In this document: positions 56,089 through 63,217 of the stretch, in pieces
Numbering within the stretch: the first letter of the stretch is position 1
Layout: every line of letters begins with the position of its first letter
NCBI GenBank assembly: GCA_036495525.1
Contig: DASXMR010000013.1
Span: forward strand, 1-64,000
Reading direction: 5' to 3'
Origin: DASXMR01 sp036495525
GTDB taxonomy: Bacteria; Actinomycetota; Actinomycetes; Streptosporangiales; Streptosporangiaceae
DNA length: 64,000 bases
Made by a program: the position numbers and the translations under genes
The notes under the pieces: generated by a model
Seen by the model: only the letters and a program-made list of their open reading frames with translations
What the model was told of the DNA's origin: nothing
Database searches by the model: none

Positions 56089-56949
56089 GTGCCGGAGCCC
56101 TTCGCGGCCCGCTTTGCCGCCGCGCGATCGAAGCACGGTCCGCTGGTTCTCGGTGCCGATCCGTCCGGGCCGCTGCTGACCGCCTGGGGCATCGCTGACA
56201 ACGCTGACGGCCTGGAGCGCTTCACCGACATCGTGCTCGCCGCCGCGGCTGGCACGGTCGGCCTGATCAAGCCGCAGTCCGCGTTCTACGAGCGGCACGG
56301 CTGGGCTGGGATCCGGGCTCTTTCCCGGCTGCTCGCCGGTGCCAGCAGCGCGGGCCTGCTGACGATCCTGGACGTCAAGCGCGGTGACGTCGGCAGCACC
56401 AACGCCTCCTACGCCGAGGCCTACCTCGGCAGTGGCGCGCCGCTGGCAGCTGACGCCATCACCGTCCACCCGTATCTTGGCGTCGCGGCCATGGGCAGCT
56501 TCGTGCGCCGTGCGCACGAGGCCGGCGGGTGCCTGCTGATCGTGACCCGTTCTTCCAATCCCGAGGGCAGCGTCGTGCAGGGCGCGGTCGCCGGCGACGG
56601 CGGCACCGTCGATCAGTTGCTGCTACGTCAGATAGGCCAGCTGAACGCGACGCTCGCCCCCGGCGAGGTCGGCCCCGTCGGCGCCGTCATCGGCCCGGTC
56701 GCTCGTTCCCCGGCCCTGGACCTGCCGGCCGCCGGCGCGCTGTTCCTCGCGCCAGGCGTCGGGGCTCAGGGCGCCACCGTGGCCGACGTGGCCGGCATCT
56801 TCGCGGCCTGCCCTGACCGGGTAATGCCGAGTGCCTCGCGATCCCTGCTAGCTGCCGGGCCTGGCGTGCCGGAGCTGCGCGCCGCGACAGCTAGCCTGGC
56901 CGCCGAGTTCCGCGCCGCGCTGCCCGGCCCCGCGGCTGCCAGCGCCTGA
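56089..56949 (+). CDS. pyrF: Orotidine 5'-phosphate decarboxylase, type 2
   Basis: OMP decarboxylase of the type-2 (mycobacterial) subfamily, 286 residues. The catalytic Lys-Asp set is in L-D-V-K-R-G-D-V-G-S-T near 96, with F-Y-E-R-H-G near 63, V-H-P-Y-L-G near 124 and the phosphate-loop region F-L-A-P-G-V-G-A-Q-G near 220. It converts OMP to UMP. It starts with GTG. In actinomycetes pyrF normally sits in the pyr operon with carAB and pyrD; here it is alone between tatB and mrp, so it is either a relocated single copy or a second copy. Confidence 0.82.
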   Translation: MPEPFAARFAAARSKHGPLVLGADPSGPLLTAWGIADNADGLERFTDIVLAAAAGTVGLIKPQSAFYERHGWAGIRALSRLLAGASSAGLLTILDVKRGDVGSTNASYAEAYLGSGAPLAADAITVHPYLGVAAMGSFVRRAHEAGGCLLIVTRSSNPEGSVVQGAVAGDGGTVDQLLLRQIGQLNATLAPGEVGPVGAVIGPVARSPALDLPAAGALFLAPGVGAQGATVADVAGIFAACPDRVMPSASRSLLAAGPGVPELRAATASLAAEFRAALPGPAAASA

Positions 56950-56988
56950 CCGCCGGATCAAGCGCCCCCGGCGCCCCGCCCGCCGCGG

Positions 56989-58131
56989 CTAGACCGGGGT
57001 CAGGCCGAGCGGGCGGCCGGCCAGCCCGCGCGACCGGTTCCCCAGCAGGCCAGCGATCCTGTTCAGCTCGGCGGCGGCGGGCGAGGCGGGGTCGGAGAGC
57101 ACCAGCGGGACGCCGCTGTCACCAGCCTCGCGCAGTCGCATGTCGATTGGCACCTGGCCGAGCAGCGGGACCTCGGTGCCGGTCATCCGGCTCAGTGTGG
57201 CGGCGACCGTCTGCCCGCCGCCGGTGCCGAAGACATCCACCTGCTCGCCGCAGTGCGGGCACGGCAGCCAGGCCATGTTCTCGATCACTCCCACGACCCG
57301 CTGGTGCAGCTGTGCGGCCAGCGATCCGGCCCGCTCGGCTACTTCGGCTGAGGCGAGCTGCGGCGTCGTGACCACGATCAGCTCTGAGCCGGGCACCAGG
57401 TGCGCCGCCGAGATCGCCACGTCGCCGGTGCCCGGCGGCAGGTCAAGCAGCAGCACGTCCAGATCGCCCCAGTAGACGTCGGCCAGGAACTGCTGCAGCA
57501 GCCGGTGCAGGATCGGGCCGCGCAGTGGCAGCGGCTCGTTGCCCTTCTTCAGCATCCCGCTGGAGATGGCCCTCACTCCGTGCGCCTCGGGCGGCATGAT
57601 CATCTGCTCGACCTGGGTCGGCCTGCCCTGGACCCCGAGCATCCGCGGCACCGAGTGCCCGTAGATGTCGGCGTCCAGCAGCCCTACCTTCTGGCCCGCC
57701 GCGGCGAGCGCGGCGGCCAGGCTCACCGTTACCGAGGACTTGCCGACCCCGCCCTTGCCGCTGGCCACCGCGTAGACCCTGGTCAGCGACGTCGGACTGG
57801 CGAAGGGGATCTCCCGCTCCGGCTTGCCGCCGCGCAGCTGGCCCTGCAGGTCGCGGCGCTGCTGGTCGCTCATGACGTCAAGTCCGACCCGCACGGCGGT
57901 CACGCCGGGCAGAGCGGACACGGCGCTGGTGACCTCGCGGGTAATGGTGTCTCGCATCGGGCAGCCGGCCACGGTCAGGTAGACGTCGACGCGCACCGCG
58001 CCGTCCGGTTCCACCGCCACGTCCTTGACCATGCCGAGCTCGGTGATCGGACGGTGGATTTCCGGGTCGTTGACCCGGGCGAGCGCCCTGGTCACCTCGT
58101 CGGTGCTGGGCGGCGCGGTCGGGGGTGGCAT
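56989..58131 (-). CDS. mrp: Mrp/NBP35 family Fe-S carrier ATPase
   Basis: P-loop NTPase of 380 residues acting as an iron-sulfur cluster carrier. The N-terminal MIP18-like domain (1-90: V-N-D-P-E-I-H-R-P-I-T-E-L-G-M-V) precedes the deviant Walker A G-K-G-G-V-G-K-S-S near 124, L-L-D-L-P-P-G-T-G-D near 230 and the cluster-binding C-P-H-C in W-L-P-C-P-H-C-G-E near 288. A conserved position near sigE-tatB matches Rv1229c. It diverges from the CoA lyase gene with 102 bp between starts. Confidence 0.92.
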   Translation of the reverse strand: MPPPTAPPSTDEVTRALARVNDPEIHRPITELGMVKDVAVEPDGAVRVDVYLTVAGCPMRDTITREVTSAVSALPGVTAVRVGLDVMSDQQRRDLQGQLRGGKPEREIPFASPTSLTRVYAVASGKGGVGKSSVTVSLAAALAAAGQKVGLLDADIYGHSVPRMLGVQGRPTQVEQMIMPPEAHGVRAISSGMLKKGNEPLPLRGPILHRLLQQFLADVYWGDLDVLLLDLPPGTGDVAISAAHLVPGSELIVVTTPQLASAEVAERAGSLAAQLHQRVVGVIENMAWLPCPHCGEQVDVFGTGGGQTVAATLSRMTGTEVPLLGQVPIDMRLREAGDSGVPLVLSDPASPAAAELNRIAGLLGNRSRGLAGRPLGLTPV

Positions 58132-58233
58132 GGCCCCATGCTACGAACCACCTGGCCTGCCGTCGAAACGCCCCCGTTGGTAGCCTCCGCGGTCAGGACG
58201 CTGACTCTGCCTACTGCGACGGACGGTGAGCCG

Positions 58234-59184
58234 ATGGCGCGCGGGAACCGGTCACGCCGATCCTGCCTTTCAGTCCCTGGCAGCAGCCAGCGGTTCCTGG
58301 CCGCTGCCGCCCGGCGGCCGGCCGACGAGATCATGCTCGACCTGGAGGATTCCGTCGCGCCAGCAGCCAAGCAGCAGGCCAGATCGGCGGTGATCGAGGC
58401 GCTGCGCTCGGCCGACTGGTCGGGCCGGGTGACGGCGGTCCGGGTGAACGGCGCCAGGACCGAGTGGGCGTACCGGGACGTGATCGACGTCGCCGAGCAG
58501 GCCGGCCAGGTCGTGGACGTGCTCGTGCTGCCGAAAGTGTCCGGCGCGGCCGACGTGCTGTGGCTCGACTTGCTGCTCGGGCAGGTGGAGCAGGCCGCCT
58601 CGCTGCCGCCGGGGCGGCTGGGGATCGAGGCGCAGATCGAGGATGCGGCCGGACTCGCCGCGGTCGAGGCCATCGCCGCCTCGTCGCCGCGGCTGGAAGC
58701 GCTGGTCTTCGGGCCGGCCGACTTCATGGCCAGCCTCGGGATGCGCTCGCTGGCGATCGGCGAGCAGCCAGCCGGGTACGCGGGCGGAGACGCCTTCCAC
58801 TACCCGCTGCTGCGCATCCTGGTCGCGGCGCGGGCGCACGGACTGCAGGCTATCGACGGGCCCTACGCGGCCATCGGCGACGCCGAGGGGCTCAGCCGCG
58901 CCGCGGTCAGCGCGGCGGCGCTCGGCTTCGACGGCAAGTGGGTCGTGCATCCCGGCCAGATCGACCAGGTGAACGCGGCTTTTACCCCCGGCCAGGATGA
59001 GTACGACCGGGCTGAGGTGCTGCTCGATGCCTACCGGCACCACACGACCGTCGAGCTGCGCGGCGCGGCGATGCTGGACGGTCAGATGATCGACGAGGCG
59101 TCCGCCGCTCTGGCCAGGGTGACCGCCGCCCGCGGCCGTGCAGCCGGGCTCGCCAGGACGCGGCGCTATCAGCCCTCTGGCTGA
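58234..59184 (+). CDS. CitE/HpcH-family CoA ester lyase
   Basis: HpcH/HpaI aldolase-type TIM-barrel lyase of 316 residues. Motifs: R-S-C-L-S-V-P-G-S-S near 8, E-I-M-L-D-L-E-D-S-V-A near 32 with metal-binding Asp/Glu, A-V-R-V-N near 70, L-G-I-E-A-Q-I-E-D-A-A-G near 130, F-G-P-A-D-F near 155 and G-K-W-V-V-H-P-G-Q-I near 225. Candidate substrates are malyl-CoA, citramalyl-CoA or beta-methylmalyl-CoA; no partner CoA-transferase is adjacent. The upstream frame to 57400 is antisense to mrp and is not coding. Confidence 0.82.
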   Translation: MARGNRSRRSCLSVPGSSQRFLAAAARRPADEIMLDLEDSVAPAAKQQARSAVIEALRSADWSGRVTAVRVNGARTEWAYRDVIDVAEQAGQVVDVLVLPKVSGAADVLWLDLLLGQVEQAASLPPGRLGIEAQIEDAAGLAAVEAIAASSPRLEALVFGPADFMASLGMRSLAIGEQPAGYAGGDAFHYPLLRILVAARAHGLQAIDGPYAAIGDAEGLSRAAVSAAALGFDGKWVVHPGQIDQVNAAFTPGQDEYDRAEVLLDAYRHHTTVELRGAAMLDGQMIDEASAALARVTAARGRAAGLARTRRYQPSG

Positions 59185-59197
59185 GCCGCTGGCCGCG

Positions 59198-59599
59198 CTA
59201 CGGGAGCACGCCCCACGACCCGAGCGCAGCCTCGAGCCCGTCGGTGAGCGGCAGCAGGGCCAGCTCGGCCGGCCCGGCCCAGCACGCGCCAGCCGCGTCG
59301 TCGCCGGCGGCGAGCTTCCCGCCGGTCACCTGTGCCTCGAAGTCGCTGATGTCCAGCACCGTGCCGGCCAGGCCGGGCCGCTGCACGACGCCGAGCAGCC
59401 GGCCGGGCGACACCTCGAGGCCGGTTTCCTCGCGCACCTCCCGCACGACGGCCTGCTCGGCGGTCTCGCCCGGCTCGATCCGGCCGCCAGGCAGCGACCA
59501 CAGCCCGGCCCCTGGCTCGTTGCGCCGCCTGATCAGCAGCAGCCGCCCGGCCGCGTCGCGGATCACCGCGCCAGCACACGGGATCCGCTGCTCCGCCAT
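59198..59599 (-). CDS. Nudix hydrolase
   Basis: Nudix protein of 133 residues. The box G-x5-E-x7-R-E-U-x-E-E-x-G-U is complete in G-G-R-I-E-P-G-E-T-A-E-Q-A-V-V-R-E-V-R-E-E-T-G-L near 45-68. It is preceded by W-S-L-P-G-G, as in MutT-type enzymes. It would hydrolyse a nucleoside diphosphate derivative; which one cannot be told. It starts at ATG 59599; longer open frames are antisense to the DUF6758 gene. It converges with the CoA lyase gene (13-bp gap). Confidence 0.88.
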   Translation of the reverse strand: MAEQRIPCAGAVIRDAAGRLLLIRRRNEPGAGLWSLPGGRIEPGETAEQAVVREVREETGLEVSPGRLLGVVQRPGLAGTVLDISDFEAQVTGGKLAAGDDAAGACWAGPAELALLPLTDGLEAALGSWGVLP

Positions 59600-59687
59600 C
59601 TGCCCAGTATCCCCGCCGGCACTGGCGCCCGGCCGGCGTCGCGCGGCGCTTGACGCGGGCCGGCCAGGCGCGGAACTGTCGGTAACC

Positions 59688-60314
59688 ATGAAAGAGCCGC
59701 CTCGCTGCCCGCGCTGCGGCGGCCCGCTGCACGAGCCGAGTCCATGGTCCAGCGCCTGGCAGTGCGACCAGCATGGTGAGGTCCATCCGCTGCAGGCGGT
59801 GCTCAGCCCGTCGCCGGCCGGGCTGACAGCGGTGCTGCAGGACGCCAGGGTCCCGGTCTGGCTGCCCTGGCCGCTGCCGCAGGCCTGGCTGGTCACCGGC
59901 TTTGCCAGCGCGGGCGACGGGCGCACCGGCGGCCGCGGCTGCGCGGTCGCGTTGTCGGGCCCGAGCCCCGGCGGCGGCCCGGCCGAGATGCTGCTGATTT
60001 CCGAGGAGCCGGGGGTTGGCCTCGGCGCGAGGTTCGCCGGCCTGGACGGGACCGACCCTGGCCGCGGTTTCGCCAAGGTTGCACCACAGGCGCTGGCGCA
60101 GTTCGGCAATCACGAGTTCCCGATGTGGCACGTCGAGGCGCCGGGCCGGGCTGTTTACGCCGGCGAGATCCTCGGCACCTGGCTGTGGCTCGTGCTCTGG
60201 CCTGACACCGCCGGCCTGCTGCTGGTCGAGCCGATTCCGCTGCGTGACCTGCGCGACCCAGGGCAGGACCTGGACCTGCCGTACGGGGCGCGGTCGCCGC
60301 GGCTGCCCGGCTAG
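59688..60314 (+). CDS. DUF6758-like zinc-ribbon protein
   Basis: Protein of 208 residues with an N-terminal zinc ribbon (C-P-R-C near 7-10 and C near 26 in W-Q-C-D-Q-H-G) followed by an alpha/beta region with L-P-x-P-L-P-Q-A-W-L-V-T-G near 63 and F-P-M-W-H-V-E-A-P-G-R-A-V-Y-A-G-E-I near 143. This is an actinobacterial family of unknown function, often beside the PHP-domain gene found next here (14-bp gap). Function not assignable. Confidence 0.65.
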   Translation: MKEPPRCPRCGGPLHEPSPWSSAWQCDQHGEVHPLQAVLSPSPAGLTAVLQDARVPVWLPWPLPQAWLVTGFASAGDGRTGGRGCAVALSGPSPGGGPAEMLLISEEPGVGLGARFAGLDGTDPGRGFAKVAPQALAQFGNHEFPMWHVEAPGRAVYAGEILGTWLWLVLWPDTAGLLLVEPIPLRDLRDPGQDLDLPYGARSPRLPG

Positions 60315-60328
60315 ATAGGGTCACCAGC

Positions 60329-61174
60329 GTGCGGGCCGATCTGCATACCCACAGCACCGCGTCCGACGGGAGCCGCGAGCCCGCCGGGGTGATGCTGGCC
60401 GCCAGCGCGGCCGGCCTGGACGCCGTGGCGCTCACCGACCACGACACGGTAGCCGGGCACGGGCCTGCCAGAGCCGCGCTGCCCGCTGGCCTGACCCTGC
60501 TGCCCGGCATGGAGCTGTCCTGCCGGCGCGCCGGGCACAGCGTGCACCTGCTGGCCTACCTGTTCGACCCGGCGGACGAGGCGCTGGCTGCCGAGTCCGC
60601 GGCGATCAGGCGGAGCCGAGACGAACGTGCCAGGGCGATGGTCGAGCGGCTTCGCGAGCTGGGCGCTGATGTCAGCTGGCAGCTGGTCACCGAGCTGGCC
60701 GGCGGCGGCGTGGTTGGCCGGCCGCACATCGCCAGGGCGCTGGCCTCGTCCGGCGTCGTCGGCTCGCCGCAGGAGGCGTTCAGCGAGCAGTGGATCGGCT
60801 CGGGCGGGCGGGCGCACGTGACCAGGTACGCGCCCGATCCGGTCCGTGCGGTCGCTCTGGTCAGCGCGGCCGGGGGAGCGAGCGTGCTCGCGCATCCCGC
60901 AGCGGCGGCGCGGGGGTGGGTTATCCCCGACAACGTGATCGCGGAGCTCGCAGCGGCCGGGCTGGCCGGCCTTGAGGTCGATCACCCAGATCACGGCAAG
61001 GCAGAACGAGGCCGTCTGGGTGCCCTGGCCCGCGACCTGGATCTGGTCGCGACAGCGGGAAGCGACGACCATGGCGAGCTGACCGGCTACCGGATCGGCT
61101 GCGAGACGATGGCCGGGCAGCAGTACGAGGCCCTGGTGGCCCGGTCTGGGCGGGCCGGCCTGGTGACCGGCTGA
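60329..61174 (+). CDS. PHP-domain metal-dependent phosphoesterase (RNase AM type)
   Basis: PHP-superfamily protein of 281 residues. Metal ligands: D-L-H-T-H-S-T-A-S-D-G near 4-14, L-T-D-H-D near 36, P-G-M-E-L-S near 63, H-P near 190 and the final S-D-D-H-G near 250. The C-terminal D-D-H and overall length fit YciV-type 3',5'-nucleoside bisphosphate phosphatase / 5'-exonuclease proteins. GTG start, 14 bp after the DUF6758-like gene, likely cotranscribed with it and marC. Confidence 0.85.
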   Translation: MRADLHTHSTASDGSREPAGVMLAASAAGLDAVALTDHDTVAGHGPARAALPAGLTLLPGMELSCRRAGHSVHLLAYLFDPADEALAAESAAIRRSRDERARAMVERLRELGADVSWQLVTELAGGGVVGRPHIARALASSGVVGSPQEAFSEQWIGSGGRAHVTRYAPDPVRAVALVSAAGGASVLAHPAAAARGWVIPDNVIAELAAAGLAGLEVDHPDHGKAERGRLGALARDLDLVATAGSDDHGELTGYRIGCETMAGQQYEALVARSGRAGLVTG

Positions 61175-61217
61175 TGCGGCCGGGCCGGCGCCCGCGCGCC
61201 AGGACGGTGATCAGCCG

Positions 61218-61838
61218 GTGAGCTCGTTCTTCAGCGTCAGGTTCTTTCTTGACGTGTTCGTGACGCTGCTGGTGATCACCGATCCGCCCGGCATCGTCCC
61301 GGTCTTCCTCGGCATGACCGCCAGCCGCTCAGACCACGAGCGGAACCGGCTCGCCTGGCAGGCAGCCGCCGTGGCGCTCGGCGTGATAGTCGTGTTCGCG
61401 CTGTTCGGCCGCTCCATCCTGACGTACCTGGGGGTGGAGCTGCCCGCCCTGGAAGCAGCCGGCGGGCTGCTGCTGCTGCTCGTCGCCCTCGAGCTGCTGA
61501 CCGGCAAGGCCGCGGACCCGGCTGAGCTGGAGCGGCAGAAGGCTAACGTGGCCTTCGTGCCGCTTGGCACGCCGCTGCTGGCGGGGCCGGGTGCGATCGT
61601 GGCGACGATGCTGTTCGTGCAGCGGACTGGCTCGGTCGCCGACGGCGTCTCGTTCGCGCTCGCTATTGTCGCTGTGGTCGCGCTGCTGTGGCTGGCGATG
61701 CGATACTCCGGGCTGATCCTTCGAGTGCTGCGGGACAGCGGGGTCGAGCTGCTCACCAGAATCGCCGGGCTGCTGCTGTCGGCGATCGCGGTACAGCTGA
61801 TCATCGGCGCGGTCCGCACGCTCATCCGGCAGGGCTGA
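61218..61838 (+). CDS. MarC-family integral membrane protein
   Basis: Six-helix membrane protein of 206 residues. Family motifs are visible: V-I-T-D-P-P-G-I-V-P-V-F-L near 20, A-G-G-L-L-L-L-L-V-A-L-E-L-L near 81, V-P-L-G-T-P-L-L-A-G-P-G-A-I near 115, and the last helix with G-L-L-L-S-A-I-A-V-Q. The N-P-I-G-x-x-P-x-F region of proteobacterial MarC is D-P-P-G-I-V-P-V-F here. Despite the name, a role in antibiotic resistance is not established; transport substrate unknown. GTG start, 43 bp after the PHP gene. Confidence 0.85.
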   Translation: MSSFFSVRFFLDVFVTLLVITDPPGIVPVFLGMTASRSDHERNRLAWQAAAVALGVIVVFALFGRSILTYLGVELPALEAAGGLLLLLVALELLTGKAADPAELERQKANVAFVPLGTPLLAGPGAIVATMLFVQRTGSVADGVSFALAIVAVVALLWLAMRYSGLILRVLRDSGVELLTRIAGLLLSAIAVQLIIGAVRTLIRQG

Positions 61839-61906
61839 CCGGCAGACCGCAGTCACCAGGGGCACAGGCGAACGCGGGCTGAGCCCGCCGGGAAGGCAGG
61901 GACGGC

Positions 61907-62524
61907 ATGGATGCGCGGATAGATCAGGTGGCCGGCGACAGCAACACCTGGATCATCGGCGACGATGACGAGGTCATCGTCATCGACCCCGGTGAGGACG
62001 CCGGCGCCGTGCTCGACAAGGTCGGCGAGCGGGATGTGCTCGCCGTGATCTGCACGCACGGGCACGCCAGGCACGTCCAGTCGGCGCCCGAGGTGGCCGA
62101 CCAGGACGAGGCGCCGGTGGCGCTGCACACCAGGGACCGGGTGCTGTGGCGCGAGGCGCACTCGGAGCACACCCCCGACATCGCGATGGAAGACGGCGGG
62201 GTGTTCGAGGTGGCGGATGTGGCGCTGGAGGTCATCCACGCACCAGGGCACACTCCCGGCTCGGTGTGCCTGTACTGCGAGGGCCTTGAGGTGGTGTTCG
62301 CCGGCGACGTGCTGACCGCCACCGGCCCGGTGCCGCACGAGGACGGCTTTCCTGACTTCTCCCAGCAGCTCAGCTCGATCGGCGCGCATGTGCTGACGCT
62401 GCCGAGCAGCACCAGGGTCCTGCCGGGGCACGGCGACGAGTTCACCGTCGCCGACGCGGAGAAGCGCTTCGACTCGTGGGTCTCGGCCGGCCCGGCCGGG
62501 CTGGGCAGCAGCGAGCCGGAGTAG
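61907..62524 (+). CDS. MBL-fold hydrolase with altered zinc-binding motif
   Basis: Metallo-beta-lactamase-fold protein of 205 residues, glyoxalase-II-like in outline. The family motif HxHxDH is H51-G-H53-A-R55-H56: the Asp that binds the second metal is Arg. Other ligands remain: His in A-P-G-H-T-P-G near 120, Asp in F-A-G-D-V near 139, His in P-G-H-G-D-E near 182. It may use a single metal or have lost activity. Actinomycetes commonly have close relatives of unknown substrate. A strong terminator begins 5 bp after the stop. Confidence 0.82.
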   Translation: MDARIDQVAGDSNTWIIGDDDEVIVIDPGEDAGAVLDKVGERDVLAVICTHGHARHVQSAPEVADQDEAPVALHTRDRVLWREAHSEHTPDIAMEDGGVFEVADVALEVIHAPGHTPGSVCLYCEGLEVVFAGDVLTATGPVPHEDGFPDFSQQLSSIGAHVLTLPSSTRVLPGHGDEFTVADAEKRFDSWVSAGPAGLGSSEPE

Positions 62525-62528
62525 CCGA

Positions 62529-62556
62529 GTGTGCCCGGCTTGGCGGCCGGGCACAC
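62529..62556 (+). terminator. Strong hairpin after the MBL-fold gene
   Basis: GTGTGCCCGGC (62529-62539) pairs perfectly with GCCGGGCACAC (62546-62556) over a 6-nt loop, starting 5 bp after the stop codon. It lies between convergent genes and can serve both. No U-tract. Confidence 0.65.
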
Positions 62557-62601
62557 CACGCCTCTGCGTCAGCTATCAGCTGTCAGGGCTGAGCCAGCAG
62601 G

Positions 62602-63039
62602 TCAGAGGGGGAAGCACCTGCCTTGTATGTCGTTGGAAGGGAACTGCATCAGGTTGCGTGTGATCGGCCCGTATTTGCCGTCGACCGCGGTGCCCGTCTG
62701 GCCTTCAGCGCGCTGAATGTTCTCCAGGGTCGTCTTGGTGATGGGCCCGAAATCGCTGTCGATCTTGAAGCCGTTAGCCAGGAGGCCGGAGAAGCACTGT
62801 GCCATGGCTTCCTGCAGGGCATGGACGCCGTTGCTGACGTCGCCCTCGAAGAGCGAGCAGTTGTCGTTGGTGCGCGAGGTTCCCGGCACCGCGACTGGTC
62901 CGTGTGCCGTGTTGATCGACGCCGTGGTGGTGCACAGGGTGGTGCGGGTTGCCGCGCTGGCGGCAGTGACCGGGATGACGGCGAGCGATCCGGCCACGGC
63001 TCCGGCCACCATGATGGCTGCGAGTCTTCTCCTGATCAT
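62602..63039 (-). CDS. Secreted peptidoglycan-binding-domain protein
   Basis: Protein of 145 residues with a typical signal peptide (M-I-R-R-R-L-A-A-I-M-V..., cleavage after A-S-A near 29). The mature part has a PG_binding_1-like helical domain at about 75-135: V-H-A-L-Q-E-A-M near 72, D-S-D-F-G-P-I-T near 94 and the second D-G-K-Y-G-P-I-T near 119. Three Cys in the mature domain may give a disulfide. No catalytic domain is fused. AAGGGAGTAGCCC precedes the ATG. It is divergent from the SARP gene with 178 bp between starts, where phased repeats occur, so the SARP probably controls it. Confidence 0.75.
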   Translation of the reverse strand: MIRRRLAAIMVAGAVAGSLAVIPVTAASAATRTTLCTTTASINTAHGPVAVPGTSRTNDNCSLFEGDVSNGVHALQEAMAQCFSGLLANGFKIDSDFGPITKTTLENIQRAEGQTGTAVDGKYGPITRNLMQFPSNDIQGRCFPL

Positions 63040-63124
63040 GGGCTACTCCCTTAGCTAGGTGCGTGCCTGGCACGCAGGCAGGCCAGGGCGCGGCAGCGCC
63101 CTGGCGCACACCATGGATCCAGGC

Positions 63125-63179
63125 GCCAATCGCGTGCCAACGACTGGCTAATCAATGGCCAATCAATGGCAAAGCACGC
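63125..63179. promoter_or_regulatory. Five 11-bp-phased repeats, likely SARP operator
   Basis: Five contiguous 11-bp units begin at 63125, 63136, 63147, 63158 and 63169, with heptads GCCAATC, GCCAACG, GCTAATC, GCCAATC and GCAAAGC. Units 3 and 4 are nearly identical over 11 bp. SARP regulators bind direct heptamer repeats phased by 11 bp near the -35 region. The block is 38 bp before the SARP start and 86 bp before the divergent peptidoglycan-binding gene, so it could serve both. Confidence 0.65.
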
Positions 63180-63217
63180 CATTCCCTGACCGGTATTACG
63201 CCGTTAACCTGGCGGTG

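Noticed and set aside
57400..58233. Upstream frame of the CoA lyase gene
   Set aside because: Antisense to mrp; the lyase homology starts at ATG 58234.
63125..63179. Possible CRISPR or iteron origin
   Set aside because: 11-bp units without spacers, between a SARP and its divergent neighbour, with no replication gene nearby; a SARP operator explains them better.
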